Shown in pieces: positions 1-8,531 of a stretch of 64,000 bases of DNA. The translations under genes and the position numbers were made by a program. Each line of letters opens with the position of its first letter. The stretch's first letter is position 1. This stretch comes from Bacillus sp. cl95 (lineage in GTDB: Bacteria; Bacillota; Bacilli; Bacillales; Cytobacillaceae). The stretch is from NCBI RefSeq assembly GCF_900115925.1, contig NZ_FOYF01000002.1, forward strand, positions 592,194-656,193, read 5' to 3'. The notes under the pieces were generated by a model. The model did no database searches and had not been told where the DNA came from. It saw only the letters and a program-made list of their open reading frames with translations.

Positions 1-23
1 TGTAAATAGAGAGGTGAATGAAG

Positions 24-1376
24 ATGCTGCGAATTATCGTTATTTCCATCCTCACTCTAGGGGTTGCAGGAACAGCTTTCTGGGGTTATCAAGAGCATCG
101 AGAAAAAAATGCGATCTTATTAAATGCTGAAAATAACTACCAGCGTGCTTTTCATGATCTCACGTTTCAGGTAGATTTACTAAATGATAAAATTGGTTCA
201 ACTTTGGCCATGAATTCCCGTAGTTCCTTATCTCCTGCTCTTGCAGAGGTATGGAAGATTACATCTGAAGCTCATAGTGACGTTGGACAACTTCCTCTCG
301 CGCTCTTACCGTTCAATAAAACGGAAGAATTTTTAGCGAATATTGGGGATTTCAGTTATCGCGCTGCAATAAGAGATCTGGACAAAGAACCATTAAGCGA
401 AAAAGAATATGAAAAATTAAAAGTACTTTATAAACAATCTGCAGATATTCAATCGGAATTAAGAAAAGTTCAACACATGGTCCTTAAGAATAACTTGAGA
501 TGGATGGATGTAGAATTAGCTCTCGCTACAGGAAAAGAGGCTGCAGATAATACCATCATTGATGGTTTCAAGACAGTGGAGAAAACCGTGGCTGGGTATG
601 ATGAAACTGACTTTGGACCAGCGTTCGTCAATTTGCAGAAGCGGGACGAAAACTTTAAGAAGCTGTCAGGAAAGAAAATCAGCAAACAAGAAGCTGTTGC
701 TACTGCAAGAAAATACACGGGCCTTAAAGAAAATGATGATATTAAGGTTACTGAAAGTGGAAAAGGTTCGGATTATGGATTCTATAGTGTTTCCATTATG
801 AACAAAAAATCTGGAATTGAAGCCAACATGGATATAACAAAAAAGGGTGGTTATCCTGTCTGGTTCTTAGTTTCACGTGATGTAAAGAAACAAAGCATTA
901 GTCTTAATGATGCCTCTAATAACGCAATTAGATTTTTGAAAGAGAACGGGTTTAAGGATCTTGTATTATTTGAAAGTGCACAGTTTGACAATGTAGGAGC
1001 TTTTACATTTGTCTCAAATCAAAATAATATTAGGATATATCCGGAGTCAATTAAAGTGAAAATTGCACTTGATAACGGTAATATGATTGGGTTTTCAGCT
1101 GAGGATTATCTAAAATCCCATAAAGAAAAACGGGATATCCCTGCGCCTGCCTTGTCAAAAGAGGAAGCACGGAAGAAAATCAATCCGAGCTTGAAAGTGA
1201 TGGAAGATAGTCTTGCAATTATTAACAATGACTTAAATGATGATGTGTTGTGTTATGAATTCGTGGGTACTCTCGGAGAGGATACTTACCGAATCTTCAT
1301 CAATGCTGAAAGTGGAACGGAAGAGAAAGTTGAAAAATTAAAAAATGCTGAGCAAATTTATGAAGAGGTTGTATAG
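24..1376 (+). CDS. ypeB: Spore germination protein YpeB
   Basis: YpeB is needed to place and stabilise the spore cortex-lytic enzyme SleB in the inner spore membrane, so it acts in cortex hydrolysis at germination. The 450-residue protein opens with one membrane segment (about residues 2-19), followed by an alpha-helical region and a C-terminal half built of PepSY-like repeats. I chose the ATG at 24 because the GAGGTG ribosome site at 11-16 sits one base from the ATG at 18 but seven from this one, and it gives the length usual for the family. sleB normally lies immediately upstream and would be just outside the window. Confidence 0.96.
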   Translation: MLRIIVISILTLGVAGTAFWGYQEHREKNAILLNAENNYQRAFHDLTFQVDLLNDKIGSTLAMNSRSSLSPALAEVWKITSEAHSDVGQLPLALLPFNKTEEFLANIGDFSYRAAIRDLDKEPLSEKEYEKLKVLYKQSADIQSELRKVQHMVLKNNLRWMDVELALATGKEAADNTIIDGFKTVEKTVAGYDETDFGPAFVNLQKRDENFKKLSGKKISKQEAVATARKYTGLKENDDIKVTESGKGSDYGFYSVSIMNKKSGIEANMDITKKGGYPVWFLVSRDVKKQSISLNDASNNAIRFLKENGFKDLVLFESAQFDNVGAFTFVSNQNNIRIYPESIKVKIALDNGNMIGFSAEDYLKSHKEKRDIPAPALSKEEARKKINPSLKVMEDSLAIINNDLNDDVLCYEFVGTLGEDTYRIFINAESGTEEKVEKLKNAEQIYEEVV

Positions 1377-1408
1377 GAAGAGCAAAATATTTGCTTTTCC
1401 TTTTTTTT
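1376..1408 (+). terminator. Terminator after ypeB
   Basis: An 11-bp stem (GGAAGAGCAAA with TTTGCTTTTCC, one G-U pair) with a 3-base loop starts on the last base of the ypeB stop codon and is followed by eight T. It ends the sleB-ypeB unit. Confidence 0.85.
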
Positions 1409-1482
1409 ATTACATGTATAATTATAGTTATGATTATTAATTTATCCTTTTGTTTCACAGAGAATAAGGAAGTGTAGCGGCA

Positions 1483-2136
1483 ATGATTAATATTGGGGAT
1501 GTTCTTACCCTCGAACCTAAAAATAGCGATCAGTTCGAGAAATATAAAACAAAAATGGTGGAACGCAAAGGAAACGATCTATACATAGATTATCCAATTA
1601 ACCTTAAAACAAATAAGACCGTGTTTCTTTTGGATGGAACACAATTGAAGGTAAGTTTCGTTGGCAAAGACGGTTCCATTTATTTGTTTGAAGCAGAAAT
1701 AAAAGGAAGAGTAAAGCAAAATATTCCAATGCTAGTTCTTTCTTTTCCGGGAATAGAGCATCTGATAAAAATTCAAAGACGTCAATATGTCAGGGTTGAG
1801 ACAGCAATCGATATCGCCATTCACCCTTTAAATTTGGAATTCGAGCCGTTTACGGCTATTACAGATGATATAAGTGCTGGAGGAGCAGCGATTATTTTTC
1901 CTAAGGAAACCCCACTGAAAGCGGGGATGACGGTCAACTCCTGGTATGTATTGCCGATGCAAAACGGAGAATATCATTATATTAAGGTTCAGTGTAAAGT
2001 TGTGAGGATTATTCCTTTTAGTGACATTAAGAGTAAGGCTTCGTTAGAGTTTATTGATATCTCAGGGTACGAAAGGCAGCTCGTCTTAAGATTGAGTTTC
2101 GAACGTCAATTAGCTAACAGAAATAAAGGTCTTTAA
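1483..2136 (+). CDS. ypfA: PilZ-domain c-di-GMP receptor YpfA (MotI/DgrA)
   Basis: In B. subtilis this protein binds cyclic di-GMP and then acts as a clutch on the flagellar stator MotA, lowering motility. The 217 residues show the N-terminal YcgR-like domain and a C-terminal PilZ domain. The two c-di-GMP contacts are visible: RRQYVR at 99-104 and DDISAGG at 128-134, so ligand binding should be intact. It lies alone between the ypeB terminator and ypfB. Length and position match the B. subtilis protein. Confidence 0.95.
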   Translation: MINIGDVLTLEPKNSDQFEKYKTKMVERKGNDLYIDYPINLKTNKTVFLLDGTQLKVSFVGKDGSIYLFEAEIKGRVKQNIPMLVLSFPGIEHLIKIQRRQYVRVETAIDIAIHPLNLEFEPFTAITDDISAGGAAIIFPKETPLKAGMTVNSWYVLPMQNGEYHYIKVQCKVVRIIPFSDIKSKASLEFIDISGYERQLVLRLSFERQLANRNKGL

Positions 2137-2204
2137 TTCCAATTTGTATAAAAAAACTTATTGTCTCCGATACTATAACTATGTTTGATAGCGGAGTGGT
2201 TATA

Positions 2205-2387
2205 GTGAAAACAATGGAAAGAATCTTGATCAAGGTCATTGTTGTCCAATTCATTTTTTTGTTATTTTCGCAGTTTTTTCTGCATGTGTTCGATTTAATG
2301 CCTGAGTTAAAACAAATTACACAGTACGAAGGTGTCAGTAAAAATAGTTACACGAAAATAATAGAGACATTTAATGGGCAAAAATAA
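2205..2387 (+). CDS. ypfB: Small membrane protein YpfB (DUF5359 type)
   Basis: A 60-residue protein with one hydrophobic segment near the N terminus (about residues 7-26), followed by a short polar tail ending in a TQYEGVS-type motif. The GTG start at 2205 is preferred because GGAG at 2191-2194 is well spaced for it, and MKTMERILIK resembles the start of YpfB proteins. An ATG three codons later is possible. Its place between ypfA and cmk is the YpfB position. Function is unknown. Confidence 0.8.
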   Translation: MKTMERILIKVIVVQFIFLLFSQFFLHVFDLMPELKQITQYEGVSKNSYTKIIETFNGQK

Positions 2388-2391
2388 TGGA

Positions 2392-2418
2392 TGGCAGGGG
2401 ATTTCCTGCTTTCTTTTT
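2392..2418 (+). terminator. Probable terminator after ypfB
   Basis: A short stem GCAGG/CCTGC, extended by G-T pairs, is followed by TTCTTTTT. It is a weak hairpin five bases after the ypfB stop. Confidence 0.55.
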
Positions 2419-2459
2419 GCTTTAAAGACGGATAAATCAATGAATGGAATTTTCGAAGT

Positions 2460-2497
2460 GTTGCTTTTTTCGCAAAAGCAACAATCGATGCGAAAAC
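2460..2497. repeat. 38-bp intergenic repeat, copy A (upstream of cmk)
   Basis: The segment begins with a hairpin (GTTGC and T-run pairing with AAAAGCAAC) and ends with ATGCGAAAAC. It matches 8396-8433 at 34 of 38 positions without gaps. It lies about 60 bp before the cmk start. Both copies sit in the leader region of a conserved nucleotide-binding-protein gene. Confidence 0.75.
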
Positions 2498-2558
2498 ATC
2501 CTTTTAATATGATAAAATATGCTAAAGAACAACTAGATATAGAAGGGAATCAACTTAA

Positions 2559-3233
2559 ATGAATAACAGAATATCAATAGCAATTGATGGACCAGCGGCA
2601 GCAGGAAAGAGTACAGTTGCTAAAATTATCGCAGAAAAATTATCTTATATCTACATTGATACAGGAGCGATGTACAGAGCCCTTACTTATATGGCATTAA
2701 AACAAAATATCGACCTCGAGAATGAAAGTATGTTATTAGATGCATTGAACGATGCGGAAATTAAATTAGAGCCTGGAGATGAAGGACAACTTGTTTTCTT
2801 GAATGAGCAAAATGTTACGGAAGCGATCCGTTCTTCTGAAGTAACTAATCGTGTTTCCATTGTCGCTATGCATGAAGGTGTAAGAGCTGAGATGGTAAGA
2901 AGACAACAAGCTTTTGCAGTAAATGGCGGCGTAGTAATGGATGGTCGAGATATCGGAACACATGTGTTACCGCACGCTGAAGTAAAAGTGTTCCTGTTGG
3001 CTAGTGTGGAGGAAAGAGCGATCCGTAGACATACTGAAAATATCAACAAAGGCTACGATTCTGACTTGGAAAAATTGAAAGAAGAAATCGCAACTAGAGA
3101 TAAACTCGATTCAGAACGAGAATTTGCTCCACTTAAAAAAGCCCATGATGCAATTGAATTAGATACAACTTCTTTGTCCATACCTCAAGTAGTTGATAAA
3201 ATTATGGCTTTGGTGCTAGAAAGGGTAGGATGA
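2559..3233 (+). CDS. cmk: Cytidylate kinase
   Basis: Cmk phosphorylates CMP and dCMP to the diphosphates using ATP, in the cytosol, supplying pyrimidine nucleotides and CTP for lipid synthesis. The 224-residue protein has the P-loop GPAAAGKST at residues 11-19, the [11 protein letters not shown] segment near 34 and the [11 protein letters not shown] motif near 128. A ribosome site (agaaggga) precedes the ATG. The stop overlaps the plsC start (ATGA), so the two are translationally coupled. Length is that of the bacterial family. Confidence 0.98.
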   Translation: MNNRISIAIDGPAAAGKSTVAKIIAEKLSYIYIDTGAMYRALTYMALKQNIDLENESMLLDALNDAEIKLEPGDEGQLVFLNEQNVTEAIRSSEVTNRVSIVAMHEGVRAEMVRRQQAFAVNGGVVMDGRDIGTHVLPHAEVKVFLLASVEERAIRRHTENINKGYDSDLEKLKEEIATRDKLDSEREFAPLKKAHDAIELDTTSLSIPQVVDKIMALVLERVG

Positions 3234-3817
3234 GAGTGACCTTTTATTCATTTGTTAAGGCAATTGTTTATTCAGTATTAAAGCCTATTTATCGAATCGA
3301 GACAATCGGCATCGAGAATTTCCCAAAAGAAGGAGGGGTCCTTCTTTGTTCTAATCATATTGACAATTTGGACCCTCCAGTTGTTGCAATCATGGCATCT
3401 CGTCCTGTCCATTTTATGGCGAAAGAAGAGTTATTTTCGGTTCCGGTATTAGGGAAGATTGTCTCTCGACTAAATGCTTTCCCAGTTAAACGTGGAATGA
3501 GTGATCGCGAGGCAATCCGTAAGGGACTTGCTGTCTTGAAAGAGCAGAAGGTTTTAGGTTTGTTCCCTGAGGGTACTCGCAGTAAGAACGGTGAACTTGG
3601 TAAAGGTCTTGCAGGAGCAGGCTTCTTTGCGTTGAGGTCGGATGCAACTGTATTACCTTGCGCCATTATCGGACCGTATAAACCATTTAAGAAATTAAAA
3701 ATGGTTTACGGCGAACCGATAGATATGCAGAAATTAAGGACAGAAAAAGCTTCTGCCGACGAGGCAACAGATGTGATTATGTCAGAGATACGTAAATTAA
3801 TAGAACAATATAGATAG
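3230..3817 (+). CDS. plsC: 1-acyl-sn-glycerol-3-phosphate acyltransferase
   Basis: The enzyme makes phosphatidic acid by acylating lysophosphatidic acid at the inner face of the membrane. The acyltransferase signature HX4D is at residues 43-48 (HIDNLD) and the second motif FPEGTRS at 112-118. The protein is 195 residues, normal for the family. It overlaps cmk by four bases. CMP recycling and phosphatidic acid production meet in CDP-diacylglycerol synthesis, which fits the pairing. Many Bacillaceae, though not B. subtilis 168, carry plsC in this place. Confidence 0.95.
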   Translation: MRVTFYSFVKAIVYSVLKPIYRIETIGIENFPKEGGVLLCSNHIDNLDPPVVAIMASRPVHFMAKEELFSVPVLGKIVSRLNAFPVKRGMSDREAIRKGLAVLKEQKVLGLFPEGTRSKNGELGKGLAGAGFFALRSDATVLPCAIIGPYKPFKKLKMVYGEPIDMQKLRTEKASADEATDVIMSEIRKLIEQYR

Positions 3818-3904
3818 CATCTTGCTTGACAAATTAAGCTATTTATAAGAAGTTTATAAAAAGAGTTTTATTAGAATATTCTTTCGTTTTCTAGTGGTTA
3901 GTTA

Positions 3905-3935
3905 CATATGTGCCATATGTGTTTCATATGACACA
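3905..3935. promoter_or_regulatory. Cluster of CATATG palindromes upstream of rpsA/ypfD
   Basis: Three CATATG hexamers occur at 3905-3910, 3914-3919 and 3925-3930. The third is the core of an imperfect 16-bp palindrome at 3920-3935 (TGTTTCATATGACACA, one mismatched pair). The cluster ends 43 bp before the ribosomal protein start. It could be an operator or a promoter-proximal fold; the function is inferred only from symmetry and position. Confidence 0.35.
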
Positions 3936-3978
3936 TTATATATAAAAAGTAGCAGTCATGGACAAAGGAGGAGTACAT

Positions 3979-5115
3979 ATGACAGAAGATATGAACAATG
4001 TCGAAGTGCGAAATTTTGAAGTGGGTGACAAGGTTACGGGTCAAGTAACTAAAGTAGAAGAGAAACAAGTTCTTGTTAATATTTCAGGTAGTAAGATTGA
4101 TGGTATCATCCCAATTAGTGAGCTTTCAAGCCTTCATGTTGAAAAAGCGACAGATGCAGTTGCTGAAGGTGATGAGTTAGAGTTGGAAGTATTAAAAGTG
4201 GAAGAAGATGCGTTGATCTTATCGAAAAGAAAAATCGATGCTGAAAAAGCATGGGAAGATTTGGAAAAGAAATTTAACAGTGGGGAAATCTTTGAAACAG
4301 AGGTAAAAGATGTTGTCAAAGGTGGCCTTGTTGTGGATCTTGGCGTTCGAGGATTCATTCCTGCTTCTCTCGTCGAATCTCACTTCGTTGAAGATTTTTC
4401 TGATTATAAAGGGAAGAATCTGAGTTTTAAAATCGTAGAACTTGATAAAGAGAAAAATAGATTAATTCTTTCTCATCGTGCAGTTGTAGAAGAAGAAAAG
4501 GGAAAGAAAAAACAAAATATCTTGGAATCTTTATCTGTCGGCCAAGTACTTGAGGGCACGGTTCAGCGCTTAACTGATTTTGGAGCCTTCGTAGATATAG
4601 GCGGTATCGATGGACTTGTTCATATTTCTCAGCTGTCATATGAACACGTAGGAAAGCCTTCTGATGTAGTTACAGAAGGCCAAAAGGTGAATGTAAAAGT
4701 ATTGAATGTAGATAGAGACAATGAAAGAATCTCGCTTTCCATTAAAGAAACTTTGCCTGGACCATGGGCAAACATTTCTGATAAGACACCAAAGGGAAGT
4801 GTCCTTGATGGGACTGTCAAGCGATTAGTGTCATATGGAGCTTTTGTGGAAGTCGCTCCAGGTGTTGAGGGACTCGTGCACATTTCTCAAATTGCCCATA
4901 AGCATATTGCAACACCACATGAAGTGTTAAAAGAGAATCAAACAGTTAAGGTCAAGGTTCTGGATGTGAATGAACAAGAACAGAGACTTTCTTTAAGTAT
5001 CAAGGACTTGCTTGAGAAAGAAGACGAAGTTCTTGATTATGAACTTCCTGAGGAGTCTACTGGATTCCAGCTTGGTGAGATGATCGGTGATAAGTTAAAG
5101 AATCTACGGAATTAA
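3979..5115 (+). CDS. rpsA: Ribosomal protein S1 homologue YpfD
   Basis: A 378-residue RNA-binding protein with four S1 domains at about residues 15-82, 101-168, 186-254 and 273-341. The last two are the best conserved, with GAFVDIGG and GLVHISQ motifs. In low-GC Gram-positives the protein is a shorter relative of E. coli S1 and is not essential in B. subtilis. The ATG at 3979 follows the ribosome site AAAGGAGG at 3963-3970; an in-frame ATG at 3958 lies in front of that site and is rejected. A CATATG-rich palindrome cluster lies upstream. Confidence 0.95.
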   Translation: MTEDMNNVEVRNFEVGDKVTGQVTKVEEKQVLVNISGSKIDGIIPISELSSLHVEKATDAVAEGDELELEVLKVEEDALILSKRKIDAEKAWEDLEKKFNSGEIFETEVKDVVKGGLVVDLGVRGFIPASLVESHFVEDFSDYKGKNLSFKIVELDKEKNRLILSHRAVVEEEKGKKKQNILESLSVGQVLEGTVQRLTDFGAFVDIGGIDGLVHISQLSYEHVGKPSDVVTEGQKVNVKVLNVDRDNERISLSIKETLPGPWANISDKTPKGSVLDGTVKRLVSYGAFVEVAPGVEGLVHISQIAHKHIATPHEVLKENQTVKVKVLDVNEQEQRLSLSIKDLLEKEDEVLDYELPEESTGFQLGEMIGDKLKNLRN

Positions 5116-5127
5116 TGGTGATACAGA

Positions 5128-6177
5128 GTGTCGAGATCTAAACGAAAAATGGAACATATACGGTTTGCCGTAGAGACTGGTCAATTAAGAAATACCGGTT
5201 TTGATGATATAAAATTCATTCATAAAAGCATACCGAATTTAGATGTGACCGACGTTAGTTTGGATTGCGAAGTGGGCGGACTTTCCTTAAGTTCGCCCAT
5301 TTTTATCAATGCCATGACCGGCGGCGGGGGCGAAAGTACAATCGAAGCCAACCGTTCCCTTGCAATTGCTGCAAGGGAGACGGGTATTGCGATGGCTGTA
5401 GGATCACAAATGGCTGCACTTAAGGACCCTTCAGAAAGAAAATCGTATGAAATCGTGCGCAAAGTAAATCCCAATGGCGTGCTTATTGCTAACCTCGGTG
5501 CAGAAGCAACGGTTGAACAAGCAAAGGCTGCTATCGAAATGATTGGAGCCAATGCCATTCAGATTCATCTAAATGTTGTTCAGGAACTTGCAATGCCCGA
5601 AGGTGATCGTAATTTCAGTGGTGTCTTAGAAAGAATCGCGAATGTGGTAAAGTTCGTCGATGTACCTGTAATTGTAAAAGAAGTTGGATTTGGAATGAGT
5701 CGTGAAACAGTGACTGCGCTTGCGGGGATCGGCGTGAAAGTCGTGGATGTTGGAGGCTTTGGAGGAACTAATTTTGCTAAGATAGAAAATCTCCGTAACA
5801 CCCGAGCCAAACCTTACTTCGAAGACTGGGGCATTCCAACGTCCATTTCGATTTTGGAAGCAACCAATACCGAGTGTGAAATTGATGTAATAGCATCAGG
5901 GGGAATCCAAACCTCTCTTGACGTCGCGAAAAGTTTGGCGTTAGGAGCCAAAATGGTAGGTATGGCTGGATTCTTGCTAAAAATCCTGATTGAGAATAAT
6001 CTAGAAACCCTGATTGAAAGCATTGAAGATTTGCATGAGGATCTTTCATTTATTATGACTGCCTTAGGTACCTTGAATGTGGAAATGCTAAAAAGAAAGC
6101 CATTAATGATCTCTGGGCATACTCATCATTGGCTTAATGAAAGAAAGATTTGCACAAAAACATATAGTAATCGCTAA
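5128..6177 (+). CDS. fni: Type 2 isopentenyl-diphosphate isomerase
   Basis: The FMN- and NADPH-dependent enzyme interconverts isopentenyl and dimethylallyl diphosphate, supplying both building blocks for polyprenyl chains such as those made by HepST. The 349-residue sequence shows the family motifs MTGGGGEST near 63, VGSQMAAL near 93 and the FMN-phosphate region VGGFGGTNFAKIE and ASGGIQTSLDVAKSLALGA. The start is a GTG 12 bases after the rpsA stop. A strong hairpin follows the stop. Confidence 0.97.
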   Translation: MSRSKRKMEHIRFAVETGQLRNTGFDDIKFIHKSIPNLDVTDVSLDCEVGGLSLSSPIFINAMTGGGGESTIEANRSLAIAARETGIAMAVGSQMAALKDPSERKSYEIVRKVNPNGVLIANLGAEATVEQAKAAIEMIGANAIQIHLNVVQELAMPEGDRNFSGVLERIANVVKFVDVPVIVKEVGFGMSRETVTALAGIGVKVVDVGGFGGTNFAKIENLRNTRAKPYFEDWGIPTSISILEATNTECEIDVIASGGIQTSLDVAKSLALGAKMVGMAGFLLKILIENNLETLIESIEDLHEDLSFIMTALGTLNVEMLKRKPLMISGHTHHWLNERKICTKTYSNR

Positions 6178-6180
6178 ATG

Positions 6181-6212
6181 AAAAAAGCTCTCAAAATTGA
6201 GAGCTTTTTTTT
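6181..6212. terminator. Bidirectional terminator between fni and ypzI
   Basis: AGCTCTCAA and TTGAGAGCT form a perfect 9-bp stem with a 2-base loop, flanked by an A-run on the left and a T-run on the right. It can stop transcripts from both convergent genes. Confidence 0.88.
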
Positions 6213-6214
6213 CG

Positions 6215-6361
6215 TCATTCACTATACTTGGAGTCATTTAGGGCTCTTGCTTCTTCAGGGCTTTGCAATTTTGTTGCTCCATCATAATGTAGTGCTTGGT
6301 CTCTGTCCGATTCAACCCTACGACTTGCTTTAAGCTTCTTCTCTTGTCTATCTTTACCCAT
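6215..6361 (-). CDS. ypzI: Small protein YpzI
   Basis: A 48-residue, highly charged protein that begins MGKDRQEKKLKASRRVESDR and ends ALNDSKYSE. It matches the YpzI family, a small conserved Bacillus protein of unknown function. The ribosome site GAGGAGGTG is ideally spaced before the ATG. It is transcribed opposite to fni and divergently from yphA, and shares the bidirectional terminator with fni. No membrane segment is present. Confidence 0.88.
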   Translation of the reverse strand: MGKDRQEKKLKASRRVESDRDQALHYDGATKLQSPEEARALNDSKYSE

Positions 6362-6466
6362 TTATAAACACCTCCTCATTTTAAGATGATTCCAAACAGC
6401 AGGAATATGCGTGACGTATGAAAATACATGTTTTTTACCAATAATGGAAATGTTAGGAGGGGGAAA

Positions 6467-7075
6467 ATGGAAGGTATATTATTTTATTGGATTTCATGGT
6501 CTATATGGATTAGCGCTACCTTTATATTGAGTAAAAAAAATTCGATTAGAACACGGTTGGCTGTCCATATTTTAATTTTGATTATCTTATCCAATTACCA
6601 TGTTCAGTTGGGTAATTTTCAATTCTACGCTAGTGGACTCTATATCTTGTTGGTTGCGTACGCATCTCTTCGAAAAGAAAGAAAAAGAGTGATTCTGTAT
6701 TTAAGTGTTTGCTCGATTATCGTTGCCGCAAGTTATTCTTCATTCCACCTTTATGAACTGTTTGACCCAGTCTGGCTCTTCATGAAAAGGGAATGGATGC
6801 TGGGTATTTTACTATGCTACCTATCGATTTTAATGCAAAAAAAATTAAAATTTAGAATGATTATTGTCATGACTGGAGCAATGCAAGGGGACATACTTAA
6901 CGCGCTTCTATTAAGCCGGCATTCACTCCCGTATCCTATAGGGGGGCTATCATTTTTAGATGTATGCGCGACTGCGTGTTCACTCATTTTCTTGTGGTCA
7001 GCACTTGAGCACTCAAGTAAGTTTTTTGAACAATATCTTCCATTCCAAGAAAAGGGGAACCAGAAATCATCATGA
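6467..7075 (+). CDS. yphA: Membrane protein YphA
   Basis: A 202-residue integral membrane protein with about six hydrophobic segments and no recognised catalytic motif. The start at 6467 follows TTAGGAGGGGG; an in-frame ATG 39 bases upstream has no ribosome site. It overlaps the next gene (ATGA) and forms an operon with the YIEGIA gene and its small partner. In B. subtilis the equivalent genes are linked with sporulation, and the function of YphA itself is not known to me. Confidence 0.88.
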   Translation: MEGILFYWISWSIWISATFILSKKNSIRTRLAVHILILIILSNYHVQLGNFQFYASGLYILLVAYASLRKERKRVILYLSVCSIIVAASYSSFHLYELFDPVWLFMKREWMLGILLCYLSILMQKKLKFRMIIVMTGAMQGDILNALLLSRHSLPYPIGGLSFLDVCATACSLIFLWSALEHSSKFFEQYLPFQEKGNQKSS

Positions 7076-7968
7076 ATGAGTATACATATCCGATTTTATT
7101 TGGTCTTATCGTAGGAACCCTCTCAAGAATTTATATGTTAAGAACAGACTATCGACAATATCCTACATATTTGCATGGGAAAATCATTCATATTGCGCTT
7201 GGATTTATCGCAGCTGGCCTCGGTACTGTTGCGATACCATCAATTATGGAAGAGGATTTTATGGCCATTACCTTCTTGACTCTTGCAGCTTCACAATTTC
7301 GTGAAGTGAGAAATATGGAAAGAAATACTTTGTCAGAACTCGATAAGTATGAATTGGTTCCAAGGGGGACGACCTATATTGAAGGAATTGCCGTAGCATT
7401 TGAAAGCAGGAACTATTTGGTGATATTCACATCTTTAATGACGACCCTGACTTATTTGGTATTTAATGTTTGGGTTGCGGTCATATCAGCCATCATTGCG
7501 ATTCTGATTGCCAAACGTCTCATGTCAGGCGGTCAACTTAAGAAAATTGTCGACATTCAATACATTGAACCTCGTTTTGATGGTGCAGGCCTTTACGTTG
7601 ATAATATCTACATTATGAATATCGGCTTGCCTGACAGGCAAAAAGAAGTATTGGAGTACGGGATGGGGTTTATTTTAACGCCTAAAAACTTTAATGCTCG
7701 AACAACTATCGCGAATTTAGGGCAAAGACAGGCGATCTTGCACGATGTTTCAAATGCACTTGGGGTCTATCGCGATTCTGGAACTCCTGCGCTTGTTCCA
7801 TTAGCAAAAAGAGATCTAAACGATGGAAGAGTGGGTGTCTTTGTTCTTCCTCAAGAAAAGAATATAGACTGGGCCATAAAAATTATTGGAGCCGTACCCA
7901 CCCTTGAAAATGCAATCAGGATGCCTACTGAACGGAAAAAGGAGCATGAAGGAAGGAGCGGTTTATGA
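7072..7968 (+). CDS. yphB: YIEGIA-family membrane protein (YphB)
   Basis: The 298-residue protein carries the eponymous YIEGIA motif (about residues 100-105, TTYIEGIAVAFES) and several membrane segments in its N-terminal half, with a soluble C-terminal domain. The family is restricted to spore formers, and the neighbouring small gene encodes what databases call its capping-complex subunit. The first codon overlaps the yphA stop, and the last overlaps the next start. The biochemical role is not established from sequence. Confidence 0.9.
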   Translation: MNEYTYPILFGLIVGTLSRIYMLRTDYRQYPTYLHGKIIHIALGFIAAGLGTVAIPSIMEEDFMAITFLTLAASQFREVRNMERNTLSELDKYELVPRGTTYIEGIAVAFESRNYLVIFTSLMTTLTYLVFNVWVAVISAIIAILIAKRLMSGGQLKKIVDIQYIEPRFDGAGLYVDNIYIMNIGLPDRQKEVLEYGMGFILTPKNFNARTTIANLGQRQAILHDVSNALGVYRDSGTPALVPLAKRDLNDGRVGVFVLPQEKNIDWAIKIIGAVPTLENAIRMPTERKKEHEGRSGL

Positions 7969-8150
7969 ATTTAGAAAAATTTATTTTGGCGGCAATTACC
8001 ACAAATCCGCAAAAAATACTCGGTGGAACGGCAGTATTCCATTGTGAAACAAAGAAAGAAATGGAATCAATTGCAGCAAATCTTGAGGCGATTCTTGATG
8101 GAATTGCCCATTCCTTAGCGGAAGACTTATATATCATTGTGAAACATTAA
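7965..8150 (+). CDS. Capping complex subunit for YIEGIA
   Basis: A 61-residue soluble protein (MNLEKFILAAITTNPQKILG) starting four bases inside the end of the YIEGIA gene (ATGA overlap) and preceded by AAGGAGCGG. Its size, place and coupling match the small conserved partner of YIEGIA proteins. No catalytic motif is visible. It is the last gene of the yphA unit and is followed by a hairpin at 8201-8225. Confidence 0.82.
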   Translation: MNLEKFILAAITTNPQKILGGTAVFHCETKKEMESIAANLEAILDGIAHSLAEDLYIIVKH

Positions 8151-8200
8151 TATGTTTTCATTGCAGGAAAGTAATAACTTTTGATAATATAATATAGTTA

Positions 8201-8230
8201 AGCCCTTCTAATTGACAGAAGGGTTTATTT
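8201..8230 (+). terminator. Terminator after the yphA-yphB unit
   Basis: AGCCCTTCT pairs with AGAAGGGTT (one G-U) around a 7-base loop, followed by a T-rich tract. Confidence 0.8.
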
Positions 8231-8255
8231 TATCATATTTCTTCTTTTTACCTAA

Positions 8256-8437
8256 GGCTCTTTTCGTAAACTTTGTTGTTATTGGCACAAGAAAAAGCCG
8301 GCTCTAAGGCTCTTTCTATCCTTATGCCACTAGAATATTAGCGTTTAGAATTTAATATTGAGGAAAAGAGCACGAAATAAGAATCTAAATGTGCCGTTGC
8401 ATTTTCCGTAAAAGCAACAATCAATGCGAAAACAGTC
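8256..8437. repeat. Degenerate MITE-like element between ypzH position and der
   Basis: The ends are imperfect inverted repeats: the left end reads GGCTCTTTTCGTAAAC then TTTGTTGTT; the right end reads AAAAGCAACAATCAATG then CGAAAACAGTC. The 182-bp interior has no gene and contains a second GGCTCT motif. Its right part is copy B of the 38-bp repeat. It looks like a decayed non-coding mobile element; no target duplication is clear. Confidence 0.5.
8396..8433. repeat. 38-bp intergenic repeat, copy B (upstream of der)
   Basis: Identical to 2460-2497 at 34 of 38 positions and of the same length, with the hairpin GTTGCATTT/AAAAGCAAC kept. It ends about 100 bp before the der start. Confidence 0.75.
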
Positions 8438-8531
8438 TTGCCTAAAAATAAATGAGAGCTTTTTATGATAAACTTAAATATGATGCGATAAATGTGAATG
8501 TTTTTCGGTTTACAGAGAAAGGGTGAAACAA

